From Lepraria neglecta (lineage: Eukaryota; Ascomycota; Lecanoromycetes; Lecanorales; Stereocaulaceae): a DNA stretch of 64,000 nucleotides. The notes beneath the pieces were generated by a model that worked only from the letters and a program-made list of their open reading frames with translations, did not search any database and was not told the origin of the DNA. The stretch's first letter is position 1. Each line of letters starts with the position of its first letter. Shown here one piece after another: positions 38,246 through 49,703 of the stretch. The DNA lies in the NCBI GenBank assembly GCA_033220425.1, contig CM065649.1:1736001-1800000 (forward strand), given 5' to 3'. The position numbers and the translations under genes are program-made.

Positions 38246-38647
38246 ATAGCCTGATAGATGCGCCTAATCCTATAGACCATCCTATCAAAAAATTAGATAT
38301 ATTAGATATGTATGTAGGCGTAGATAGCTTCAAAACTAAAGGTGGTGGTGGAGCCAAAATCGTGCATCAGGTGAGGCCGTGCATCAGCTGACGTAAGCCG
38401 GTAGACGAGACTAAAGAATGACCCCACTATCTCACAGCTTGCAAAAGTGTCTTCCACGTTGAGAATCCATAACAAAATAGCAACGTAGATACAACTATAG
38501 TGACACACGTCCCGTTCATTGTGGCTGACAAATCAACTACAGTAAGCCAATCGGATGCGTGAGTGTTGTGCGACGAAAGCCTCAGCATTGCAAAACATCA
38601 CCCCCCAATCCGTTATCACATTGGCTGCCAGGCTTTTCGATCCTGCA

Positions 38648-41600
38648 ATGGACGGCGTCAGTGCCGCAGCAAGCGTCGTTGCTCTTGTTCAAATATCTGC
38701 CAAGGTTGCGTCTCTCTGTGCAGAGTATTACTCCCACGTGAAGAGTGCCAAAAAAGACATCGACCGATTTCATCTAGAGGTTAAAGCACTTATCAAAGTT
38801 CTTCAGAATTTGCAAGAGCTTGCACAAAAACCAGGAGCAGAAAAGCTCTTTACGTCGAATGCACTTAACGAATCTATCAAATCATGCTTGTCGGAACTTA
38901 CGCACTTCAAGGAGAGGCTAGAGCCGGGAAAGGGTCGGAAGGCTATGAGCCGGTATGGGATTCGAGCTTTGAAGTGGCCATTTGAAAGTAAAGAATTAGA
39001 AAAGGCCATCGGTGTACTTGAGAGATACAAATCTACATTCAGTACCGCTCTGAATATAGATCAGACGTAAGGTATCTCTAAATCAATTTCTAATTAAGCT
39101 AACCTTCACAGCTCTTTGCTCCTTGACTTTGATGTCAAGCTGGATTCAGCCGAGCAAGATCGGTGCCTTTCTAAGCTGCCTTATGCGGTCGGTGCCGACT
39201 TTGATTCCTACGAGCGGCAACACGAGCCTTACTGTCTTCCCGACACCCGTGTGGATATTCTACGCCAGATTATGGAATGGAGCGCTGATCCATGCCACAA
39301 GAGCATCTTTTGGTTGAATGGCATGGCAGGTACAGGCAAATCCACCATCGCTCGGACTATCACACGGACTCTTACCGAGCAAAGGCGATTTGTGGCCAAC
39401 TTCTTCTTCTCCAGAGGTCGGGGGGACCTCAGCCATACTGGTAAACTCTTCAGTACTATTGCAATCCAGCTGGCAGCAACGTGCCGGCCGCTCAGACACC
39501 TCATCTGTGAAGCGATAGCCGAACATGACAACATATCTCGGCAATCTATGCGTGATCAGTGGACCAAATTGATTCATCAACCACTAATGAAATTAAGCGG
39601 CAACCTACAGTCCCCTCCATCCTTTGTGGTGGTGATTGATGCGTTGGATGAATGCGGCCGTCAAGAAGATATCCTGACACTTCTTCAACTCCTGAGGGAG
39701 GTCAAAGATCTCCGTACTGTGCAGCTTCGAGTGCTTGTGACAAGCCGGCCTGAAACTCCAATTCAACTTGGCTTTCAAGCTATCCCTGGAGACGTGCATG
39801 AGGATTTCAAGCTTCATACTATTTCTCCCGCTATTGTTCGACATGACATCGCTATTTTCTTAAGGCATGAACTGAATAAGATCGGAGAGGCCCGCTCGCT
39901 TCCATTGGACTGGCCTGGTGAACAAAAGCTTGAGATCCTTGTAGGGAGATCCAGTGGCCTATTCATCTATGCCGCCACTGTATGTCGATTCGTTCAGGAT
40001 CCGAAATGGCTTCCAGCAAAGCGTCTAGACATTGTTCTTCGAGGGAGTGACGACGGACAAGAGCCGACGCAACGGCTGGACGAGATGTATGTCCAGATCC
40101 TTAAGAGCTCTGTGATTGGGGAGTGCAGTGGAAAAGAGAAATCGATATTGAGTCGACACTTCAGGGACACGGTGGGACCGATTGTGATACTCTTTGATTC
40201 ACTCTCTAGTGTTGCGTTGAAGGGGCTTCTTCCAAATCTATCAGAGGTGATATATATCACACTCGAATCGCTCAAATCCATCGTAAATGTTCCCGAAGAT
40301 CAAAGCTCACCGATTCGATTGCTTCACCCATCGTTTCGTGACTTTCTCCTCGACCGAAATCGATGTTCGGATGGAAGTTTCTGGATTGACGAAGGGAAGA
40401 CTCATCACGATATTGCTCAGCAATGCTTAGATATCATGTCGAAGACCCTGAAAAGAAATATTTGCCACCTAAAGACGCCTGGTATATTGAGGAGTCAAAT
40501 AGAGAGTACCATAGTGGATCGATACCTGCCTCCTCATATTCAATACGCTTGTCAGTATTGGGTTAGTCATCTTCAAAAAGGTAGCCCCCACCTGCACAAT
40601 AGTACACAAGTATACGACTTTCTTCAGGACCACTTCCTTCATTGGCTCGAAGCACTGAGCTTGATAGGCAAGATTGCTGAGGCTGTGCTTATGATAAAAA
40701 TGTTGGGCTCTATACCTGCGGTAAGCGGTTCAAAAATATTTCCGTATATTGTATATACTGATCCGACCAATCTCTAGTTTCAACCCGATTTAGACTTACT
40801 TGCCTTTGTGAATGATGCAAAACGGATCATTCTAGAGTCTAGATATATTGCAGAGACGGCACCTCTCCAGCTCTATAACTCTAGCCTTGTTTTCAGCCCG
40901 GAAGCTAGTATTGTTAAGCGCCAGTTTTCAAATGAACTACCAAAGTGGATTGAAAGACTCCCAATTGTCGAAAAGGATTGGACTCCTTCGTTACAAGCGC
41001 TCGAAGGTCATTCAGGTTCGGTCAGGGCGGTAGTCTTCTCCCCTGACGGCCGGCTTCTGGCCTCTGCATCTGAGGACAAGACTGTCAGACTCTGGGACCC
41101 GGCTACAGGAGCCTCCCGAGGCACGCTCGAAGGTCATTCAGGTTGGGTCAGGGCGGTAGTCTTCTCCCCTGACGGCCGGCTTCTGGCCTCTGCATCTGAC
41201 GACAACACTATTAGACTCTGGGACCCGGCTACAGGAGCCTCCCGAGGCACGCTCGAAGGTCATTCAGATTGGGTCAAGGCGGTAGTCTTCTCCCCTGACG
41301 GCCGGCTTCTGGCCTCTGCATCTTTTGACAACACTGTCAGACTCTGGGACTCGGCTACAGGAGCCTCCCGAGGCACGCTCGAAGGTCATTCAGGTTCGGT
41401 CAGCGCGGTAGTCTTCTCCCCTGACGGCCGGCTTCTGGCCTCTGCATCTAACGACAACACTGTCAGACTCTGGGACCCGGCTACAGGAGCCTCCCGAGGC
41501 ACGCTCGAAGGTCATTCAGGTTGGGTCAGGGCGGTAGTCTTCTCCCCTGACGGCCGGCTTCTGGCCTCTGCATCTGATGAAGCCTCTGTATCTGATGACG

Positions 41601-44600
41601 CCTCTGCATCTGATGACGCCTCTGCATCTGATGACGCCTCTGCATCTGATGACAACACTGTCAGACTCTGGGACCCGGCTACAGGAGCCTCCCGAGGCAC
41701 GCTCGAAGGTCATTCAGGTTCGGTCAGGGCGGTAGTCTTCTCCCCTGACGGCCGGCTTCTGGCCTCTGCATCTGATGAAGCCTCTGCATCTGATGACGCC
41801 TCTGCATCTGATGACACCTCTGCATCTGATGACAACACTGTCAGACTCTGGGACCCGGCTACAGGAGCCTCCCGAGGCACGCTCGAAGGTCATTCAGGTT
41901 CGGTCAGGGCGGTAGTCTTCTCCCCTGACGGCCGGCTTCTGGCCTCTGCATCTGATGAAGCCTCTGCATCTGATGACGCCTCTGCATCTGATGACGCCTC
42001 TGCATCTGATGACGCCTCTGCATCTGATGACGCCTCTGCATCTGATGACGCCTCTGCATCTGATGACGCCTCTGCATCTGATGACGCCTCTGCATCTGAT
42101 GACAACACTGTCAGACTCTGGGACCCGGCTACAGGAGCCTCCCGAGGCACGCTCGAAGGTTATTCAGGTTGGGCCAGGGCGGTAGTCTTCTCCCCTGACG
42201 GCCGGCTTCTGGCCTCTGCATCTGACGACAACACTGTCAGACTCTGGGACCCGGCTACAGGAGCCTCCCGAGGCACGCTCGAAGGTCATTCAGGTTGGGT
42301 CAGGGCGGTAGTCTTCTCCCCTGACGGCCGGCTTCTGGCCTCTGCATCTTTTGACAACACTGTTAGACTCTGGGACCCGGCTACAGGAGCCTCCCGAGGC
42401 ACGCTCGAAGGTCATTCAGATTGGGTCAGGGCGGTAGTCTTCTCCCCTGACGGCCGGCTTCTGGCCTCTGCATCTGAGGATAACACTGTCAGACTCTGGG
42501 ACCCGGCTATAGGAGCCTCCCGAGGCACGCTTGAAGGTTATTCAGGTTGGGTCAGGGCGGTAGTCTTCTCCCCTGACGGCCGGCTTCTGGCCTCTGCATC
42601 TTTTGATAACACTGTCAGACTCTGGGACCCGGCTACAGGAGCCTCCCGAGGCACGCTCGAAGGTCATTCAGGTTGGGTCAGGGCGGTAGTCTTCTCCCCT
42701 AACCGCCGGCTTCTGGCCTCTGCATCTGAGGACAACACTGTCAGACTCTGGGACCCGGCTACAGGAGCCTCCCGAGGCACGCTCGAAGGTCATTCAGGTT
42801 GGGTCAGGGCGGTAGTCTTCTCCCCTGACGGCCGGCTTCTAGCCTCTGCATCTGAGGACAACACTGTCAGACTCTGGGACCCGGCTACAGGAGCCTCCCG
42901 AGGCACGCTCGAAGGTCATTCAGGTTCGGTCAGCGCGGTAGTCTTCTCCCCTGACGGCCGGCTTCTGGCCTCTGCATCTGAGGACAATACTGTCAGACTC
43001 TGGGACCCGGCTACAGGAGCCTCCCGAGGCACGCTCGAAGGTCATTCAGGTTCGGTCAGCGCGGTAGTCTTCTCCCCTGACGGCCGGCTTCTGGCCTCTG
43101 CATCTAACGACAACACTGTCAGACTCTGGGACCCGGCTACAGGAGCCTCCCGAGGCACGCTCGAAGGTCATTCAGATTGGGTCAGGGCAGTAGTCTTCTC
43201 CCCTGACGGCCGGCTTCTGGCCTCTGCATCTGACGACAACACTGTCAGACTCTGGGACTCGGCTACAGGAGCCTCCCGAGGCACGCTCGAAGGTCATTCA
43301 GGTTGGGTCAGGGCGGTAGTCTTCTCCCCTGACGGCCGGCTTCTGGCCTCTGCATCTAACGACAACACTGTCAGACTCTGGGACCCGGCTACAGGAGCCT
43401 CCCGAGGCACGCTCGAAGGTCATTCAGGTTGGGTCAGGGCGGTAGTCTTCTCCCCTGACGGCCGGCTTCTGGCCTCTGCATCTGATGACGCCTCTGCATC
43501 TGATGACAACACTGTCAGACTCTGGGACCCGGCTACAGGAGCCTCCCGAGGCACGCTCGAAGGTCATTCAGGTTCGGTCAGCGCGGTAGTCTTCTCCCCT
43601 AACGGCCGGCTTCTGGCCTCTGCATCTGACGACAACACTGTTAGACTCTGGGACCCGGCTACAGGAGCCTCCCGAGGCACGCTCGAAGGTCATTCAGATT
43701 GGGTCAAGGCGGTAGTCTTCTCCCCTGACGGCCGGCTTCTGGCCTCTGTATCTTTTGACAACACTGTCAGACTCTGGGACTCGGCTACAGGAGCCTCCCG
43801 AGGCACGCTCGAAGGTCATTCAGGTTCGGTCAGCGCGGTAGTCTTCTCCCCTGACGGCCGGCTTCTGGCCTCTGCATCTAACGACAACACTGTTAGACTC
43901 TGGGACCCGGCTACAGGAGCCTCCCGAGGCACGCTCGAAGGTCATTCAGGTTCGGTCAGCGCGGTAGTCTTCTCCCCTGACGGCCGGCTTCTGGCCTCTA
44001 TATCTGAGGACAACACTGTCAGACTCTGGGACCCAGCTACAGGAGCCTCCCGAGGCACGCTCGAAGGTCATTCAGGTTCGGTCAGGGCGGTAGTCTTCTC
44101 CCCTGACAGCCGGCTTCTGGCCTCTGCATCTAAGGACAAGACTGTTAGACTCTGGGACCCGGCTACAGGAGCCTCCCGAGGCACGCTCGAAGGTCATTCA
44201 GGTTGGGTCAGGGCGGTAGTCTTCTCCCCTGACAGCCGGCTTCTGGCCTCTGCATCTTTTGATAACACTGTCAGACTCTGGGATATTAGAACAGGGACTA
44301 TAATTCAGCAAATTGAACATAAATACAACGAATGTCTCTCGTTTAATCAGGATGGGTCCCAGCTGGAGATAGACGAGAGACTTCTTCAGATACCAGCATC
44401 TTCTCTAGAAGTTTCTCCCCATATACAGGGTCTAGCTGATATATTATACACAATAGATATCAAGAGGGAATGGGTGACTTATAAGGGTTGTAATGTTCTT
44501 TGGCTTCCACCTAACCGCCGTCCAGGTGTATATACTATCCGCAATAATATTCTGGCGCTAGGAAATGGGTCTGGTCGAGTTACATTTCTTAAATTCAGTG

Positions 44601-44626
44601 TGATAGTTGCTCCATCCTGTACCTAA
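38648..44626 (+). CDS. NACHT-WD40 NLR (HET-D/E-like, NWD) with 24 near-identical WD40 repeats
   Basis: A STAND-class receptor candidate for non-self recognition. Exons 38648-39066, 39112-40720 and 40778-44626 give 1958 residues without a stop. Residues 1-140 form a fungal STAND N-terminal domain (MDGVSAAASVVALVQIS; KSAKKDIDRFHLEVKAL), of the HeLo-like/SesA type by look. The NACHT NTPase has Walker A GMAGTGKST (about 210-218) and Walker B VVVIDALDEC (about 312-321). WD40 repeats run from about 751 to 1854, each 42 residues and nearly identical at DNA level, as in the hypervariable HET-D/E/R genes of Podospora. Four repeats carry DDASAS expansions. A 100-residue tail follows. Met 38648 is preferred over an upstream in-frame Met because the family starts this way. 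A decayed Pogo element sits just upstream. Confidence 0.92.
41000..44311 (+). repeat. Array of 24 WD40-coding repeats, 126 bp units
   Basis: The unit starts LEGHSGxVxAVVFSPDGRLL, continues ASASxDNTVRLWD and ends PATGASRGT. Differences concentrate at unit positions 6 (G/D), 7 (S/W), 9 (R/K/S) and 25 (E/D/F/N/K), with the rest almost fixed. Pairs of adjacent repeats recur as blocks: repeats 3-4 and 20-21 have the same variable residues. This indicates concerted evolution by unequal exchange. Not a CRISPR: units are coding and unspaced. Confidence 0.95.
41576..42097 (+). repeat. 18-bp minisatellite (DDASAS) nested in WD40 repeats 5, 6 and 7
   Basis: A unit of the form gatgacgcctctgcatct is inserted between the ASAS and DDNTV parts of the WD40 repeat: four units at 41576-41647, three at 41774-41827 and eight at 41954-42097. 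A single unit is also present in repeat 18 (43484-43501). The first unit of each of the three long blocks codes DEAS instead of DDAS. All keep frame. The insert is in a loop, so it would lengthen one surface loop of the propeller blade. Confidence 0.93.
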
Positions 44627-46679
44627 ATCTTTTACATAACGAGCTGTTTCTAGCTAGTTGGGATATTCTCATACATATGCCACTATAACGCCTCCTTGAG
44701 GTTACTAACTTAGAAGACTATATCTCTGGTTTCCGTGTATGAACCCACTCTAGTAATATACTCCACTGCTCCGGTAATCCTAAAATTGAAAGTTGAAAGT
44801 AGACGTCTTAGAATCGCGAGCTATGGTTATCAAAATACTCAAGGAATAGATCTCTAAGAGAGTATTAGGGAATATCGACACATAATACGAAGCCTCTTGA
44901 GGCATTTTCGACTCGTCACCAAAGCTTCTAGCCAGTAGACCGGTGTGTGGAGTGCATGGCTCTTCATTATTCCTACTCTTTCATTATTCCTACCCTTATA
45001 ATTCTTATCCCCTTATTATTTTTACTTGATCAGAGTTCTTACTCCTTGAAAGCTCTTAGCAAGAAGAAATGAGTATAAATCTTATAATTGGCCCTTTCTG
45101 TGAATCAGTGCTTTGCTAGTACTGCGTACTTATTTTGAGGGACGACGCTTGATTGGGTAGCGGACGATGCTCTGTTCTAGAGGCGCTAGCAAAAGTTCCA
45201 TTCTCTCGACAGAGCGAGACTTTGTTCAAGGTTCGCGACGCAGATCGCATTCCGAGATATACCTTCTTACTGGAGATACAGGAAAAGAGCAATAGGACCT
45301 CCAAAGTGTAAACGAGACCCTTCCCCAGTTCTGGACCCACCAATTCTAGAACTCTTAAGAAGTTCTGATCCCTTTTGTCTACTTGAAGTTTACGTAATTA
45401 ACGAGCAAGAAATAAGCCACCTTTACGGGGTCAAACACGTGCCCACTTTCTTTCCCGTCAGCAGAACTATTGAATACTCACCTAGCTATCCACCAGGTGT
45501 GGTTTATCCCAGCCATTGTTTACCATAAGTTATTGGGCAGCGAGTGTAGAATCGTCGAGACTAGCGCGATTACGGCGGCTACTCGATGATCCTGCGATCA
45601 AGGACCGACCACGAGCCAAAATATATATATCTTCCTTGTTCGAATGCGGTTGGGAGATCTCTCCTGGACCTGCTTTCCCACGAGGTCCAGTATAGCTTGA
45701 CCCCGTTTGATCCACAACCCGTTTACCAACAAGCTTATGTGCTTGAGTAGTCTCCTGGGACCACCTCTCTAGGGGGCCAGGGTGATCCAGATGGAGAGAG
45801 GTAGGGGTCCGTAGAAGCTTTAGAGATACCTCGAGGTAATAACAGTAAAGGCTCAGCTCACGTCGTTAGAGAAGCCGATCTAATATAAAAACGGTAGATT
45901 AGCGGGCACGAATTGGTCACGCGCTCCTTTGGACCGGCTATTCGCAAGGCTATTAAACATCATTGGTCAAGATGCTATAAATAGAGTAATGAAAATTCAT
46001 CGATGGAGGATAGAGAGCACCATTTACAGAGACACCGACTAATATAAAACATGCATTGGCGAAATAATCTCTTTAAGTAGCTCCTTAGGTATAGGAAGAC
46101 GGATTGAATAGCTTCCTACCCGTCGGGGAGGCGAGGGTCAAAGCTTATCGCACACAGTGTCATTTTAAGTCCGTCGTCTTCTGCGATTTTTGATCCCTTG
46201 ACGGACGGACATCTGGGCTGGGGCCTGCTTTGGCTGGCTTAGTCGTAGCAACACCTTCGGCTGGGGCCCAGGTTTGGGTTGGCGGATCCGAAGTATGATA
46301 CGAGGTTTGTTGGTCTTGACGGGGATACTTTCCGGTTTGGCGGTATTCTGATCGATCAAATCCGCCGGATAGGGGTCCTCCTCGGCGCAGAGGCAAATGT
46401 CACCGAAGGTTACGGTTTGCGAGTATATTCCTCCATCGCTGTCGTGGTTGCCGCCGATGCCTTATACGGAAAAACATGACGGGGATCGGGAACGTAGGTA
46501 TTGAGAGAACACGGCATCCTCGCCAGGCAGTAGGGACTCGTGTTCATCAGTATTAGTTCCTGGCAAGTCTCAAAACCACTCAAGCTCGATGTGCTAGGAT
46601 CGTTCGACTTCGGTATACCTCCCTAGATCATTCGTTCCTTAGCGAGACTGGATTCTGATTCCTGTCTGTGTTTCAGGAC
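44627..46679. other. AT-rich decayed stretch, no intact gene
   Basis: About 2 kb with many TA dinucleotides and stops in all frames. A short basic minus-strand frame (46165-46359, with PRIILRIRQPKPGPQPK) could be a piece of the neighbouring DUF3435 relic or another element. I see no intact coding region, RNA gene or clear terminal repeats. Confidence 0.5.
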
Positions 46680-47820
46680 CACTTACCATTGACCTTCTTG
46701 CCGAGGTAGCAGCGTATAGTATTAACTATAGTATTGCCAAAGTATCCCGAAAGGTTCAACACAGATTTGAGAATACGATCGAAGGTTCTCTTCGGAAGCG
46801 GCTCTTTGGTGACACTATATTATATAGTAGCGTTGCGGAGTATAGGTAGAGCCTATACAGAACTATTCCATCGAAGGATAAGCTCGTCTTCGCCTGGGGG
46901 TATTTGTAACTACTATAGATCTTCGAATGAATCTATACCCTAAATAGTATTGTCTGCGAGAGCCAAAGCAAGTAGATACTAGGTATTATCGTAGAGCAGC
47001 TTGCTGTGTTAACTAGTAGATATACCGTAACTTCAAATATAAATCATTGTTAGTAAATATATATGAGATAAGGTAGAGAGAAGTATTCTCGGGGTCGCGG
47101 TTATTTTCACACAACGCTGGTCGATCCGATAGATCGCCTTCTAACCACTACTAGGGATACATTTTAGAACAAGGTCAATATCCTGCAAGCAATCAGCGAA
47201 TCTCGCCCTCAAATCGTTCCAGGGAGATATACCCGGTACCGAAGGCCCCCTTTATATTTATTCTCCTTCTCCAGGAAGAAGGCGCCGATTCTTACTCCTG
47301 TCCAGCAGAAGACGGCGATTGCGAAGGGAATTTGAACTTTATTACGTGGATAGATAAATTGGGCGTCGTCGATAGTCCAGAATATAATAGTAAACTGAAC
47401 CAGCTCCTTTTCACCGAATAAGTACTTCGGCTTTTTCTTACTTACGACTAGGCCTTCTCTGGTCAGGGTATTCCTGGTCTACTAATAAAGTTCCGTTCAG
47501 CTATAGGGATATTATTTTCTACTTCGGCATGCACTTATATCGTATACCGCACGTCTATCCTCCTTATCCATACGGTTACCAGTTACTCGAGTAAATCCAG
47601 TAAAGAACCACTCTGTAAAGGTATTTATTGAATCGACGGTGACCTTTTTCTGTCCGTTGTTGATAATTCCTTGGCTGGTAGCGATAATAAAGCGAAGGAA
47701 GTCTAGAGGAGGTAAACCTTGTTGAAGACTCCGTGCTCCGATAGTACAGGAGACGTCGACCGCGGTATCGTCACCGAAAAGTGCCTCTCCTATATCCTGT
47801 TCCTTCTGGGAGGAAGGGTG
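46680..47820 (-). pseudogene. Decayed DUF3435 tyrosine-recombinase-like gene
   Basis: Minus-strand translation in pieces gives LQQGLPPLDFLRFIIATSQG, INTFTEWFFTGFTRVTGN, KKKPKYLFGEKELVQF, IAVFCWTGVRIGAFF, then DIDLVLKCIPSSG and IYRIDQRCVK, and finally RILKSVLNLSGYFGN and RCYLGKKVNG. This order matches DUF3435 proteins as I know them; the Arg in CWTGVRIGAF corresponds to the catalytic arginine of tyrosine recombinases. DUF3435 proteins include the captain recombinases of Starship giant transposons. The gene is interrupted by several stops and at least one frame change, and is AT-rich. Whether it headed a Starship or was a stand-alone copy is not known. Confidence 0.75.
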
Positions 47821-48033
47821 AGCGCGAAGCGTTGATCACCCAGTCGGGGTGTTGCATTACCAGGGGGTGCCGCATCGCCACTGCTTACCCAGCTCCCTCG
47901 CTAAAGCGGCAGCCCCCGAGCGAGTTTTTGTCGCCTTGAGATGCCAAGCCGTGGATACCTGACATTGTACCGTTGAATTCTCTCTGGCTTATCGCGAACC
48001 TCGTTGTTTTTCCCGGCTCCACGATTCCCAGCT

Positions 48034-49703
48034 ATGGCAGAATCCCCAAATCACTCTCCAGCACCTGCTCACTCCAGCTTCCCCCAAAACCCAGAAGAGT
48101 TCGACGCCGACCCCCGCGTCTCCTGGTCCAAGCTTGACAACAAATTCATACTAGAAGCAGACGACGGTCAAGAATACGAGTTCGATGACGGATTGAAGAG
48201 ATGGGTTCCAGTGGTACGCCCTCATCCCCTTATCAATAATGAGGGTCAATCTACGATAGGCCATGTAAGCTATGACTCGGATGGCGAATTCTAATTAAAT
48301 GCTTCGTGGTTGGGTGAGGTACAGTTGGACGATGCTTTGTTAGAACAGCAGAGAGCAGCATATGCCGTCAAGGGTGTGGACGAGTCAGAGCCGGCGCAGC
48401 CTACGAAGAAGAGGAAGAAGCAGGTTTATACCAATGGCGAAGATGTAAGATCCTAAACCTCCCCGTGCATCTTTGCCTACTCGTTCAGTAAGCTAATCTA
48501 ACCGTGTCTCTATTCAGGAGGATGGTGGACGAGCCACAATCAAGAAAGCCAAACCTGCTCCTGAACCTCGCGAACGCAAGAACACAGCCGTCTACGTAAC
48601 CTCCCTCCCTGACTCAATAACTGTCGATGAAGTCCAACGCGTCTTCTCGCGCTGCGGCGTCATTGCCGAAGAGATAGACAGCGGTAAACCACGCATAAAG
48701 CTGTATACCGACGAGCAGGACAAATTTAAAGGCGATGCACTTATAGTGTTTTTCCGTGCCGAGAGCGTCGAACTGGCAATACAGCTACTCGATGATACGG
48801 AATTTAGATTGGGGCAGGGGCCGAAGATGAGAGTTGCGGCCGCTGACTTTAGCTATAAGGCTCAGAAAGAGGCGCCAGCAAAGGGTAATTTGAAAGATAA
48901 GAAGAAGATAATGAAGAAGACTCAGAAGTTGAATAAGTAAGCCATCTTCTGCCAGGGCAAATTTCGAGGCACACATGACTGAAGATGAACAGCAAGCTAG
49001 CTGATTGGGACGATGATGATCCTCAGACGATTCAAGACACAAGCTCGCGCTGGGATAAGGTCGTTATACTAAAGCACATGTTTACCCTGCAGGAACTTGA
49101 AGTACGTACAACACATCACCAATGCCTCTAGCATCTCCAAATCATCCCATGCTTACATCCAATGTGTGTGCAGGAAGATCCCGCGGCCATTCTCGATATA
49201 AAAGAAGACATCCGTGAAGAATGCTCTAAGATGGGCCCAGTCACAAACGTCGTCCTCTTCGACAAAGAGACCGACGGCGTGGCAAGTGTAAGGTACAGCA
49301 ACGCTGAAGCAGCTGATGCTTGTGTAAAAGTATGTACTATGTCCAGTGTATTGTTAAAGTTGCCTCTGCAATCTATGCTCTTTCTAAACCCCCGCTTTTC
49401 TGCTCGTCTTGTGTGTTACTTCGACTTCGAAAGCCATCGCTTCGCTCTGTCCATGCCAAGCAATCTCGCTCCTCATCCCAGATCTAACCAGTGGTCGACT
49501 CGCAGGTCATGAACGGACGACACTTCTCCGGAAAGGTGGTGGAAGCCTACGTCGCCGATGGCAGTGAGAAGTTCAAGAAGACAAGCGAGAAGAAAAAAGC
49601 AATCGAAGACGATGAAGGCGAGGACGAGGGCAAGAGATTGGATCAATTTGGGGAGTGGTTGGAAGAGGAAGGGGGTCCTAAGGAACGACACAAGGGGCCG
49701 TAA
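48034..49703 (+). CDS. CUS2: CUS2/Tat-SF1-like U2 snRNP splicing factor (two RRMs)
   Basis: Nuclear RNA-binding protein that helps U2 snRNP assemble and engage SF3b. Exons: 48034-48213, 48325-48444, 48518-48936, 48993-49101, 49174-49329, 49506-49703; 393 residues. An N-terminal segment (KFILEADDGQEYEFDDGLKR) is typical of the family. RRM1 spans about 125-215 (NTAVYVTSLPDSITVDEVQR). A linker with KLADWDDDDPQ follows, then RRM2, a UHM-like RRM (about 260-350: KVVILKHMFTLQELEEDP; GVASVRYSNAEAADACVK; NGRHFSGKVVEAYVADG). The C-terminus is acidic and Lys-rich. Introns are 56-176 nt. An upstream in-frame Met at 48004 is less likely than 48034. Confidence 0.92.

Larger units (their letters stand above)
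36285..38401 (+). mobile_element. Fot1/Pogo-like DNA transposon, 2.1 kb, with TIRs and TA target duplication
   Basis: The ends are inverted repeats of 47-48 bp (36285-36332 and 38355-38401) that differ at three sites plus one end base. The outer part reads CCGGCTTACGTCA and the inner part ACCTGATGCACGATTTTG. Both sides are flanked by TA (36283-36284 and 38402-38403), the target duplication of the Tc1/mariner/Pogo group. The interior holds a DDE transposase whose 3' third is decayed. It lies 247 bp before the NLR start codon. Confidence 0.9.

Noticed and set aside
41890-42150. Antisense and shifted-frame repeats of QRRHQM and PLHLMT type
   Set aside because: They are other frames of the 18-bp DDASAS minisatellite; no evidence that they are translated.
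41000-44311. CRISPR-like array of regular repeats
   Set aside because: Units are 126 bp, coding, without spacers, and in a eukaryotic gene; they are WD40 repeats.
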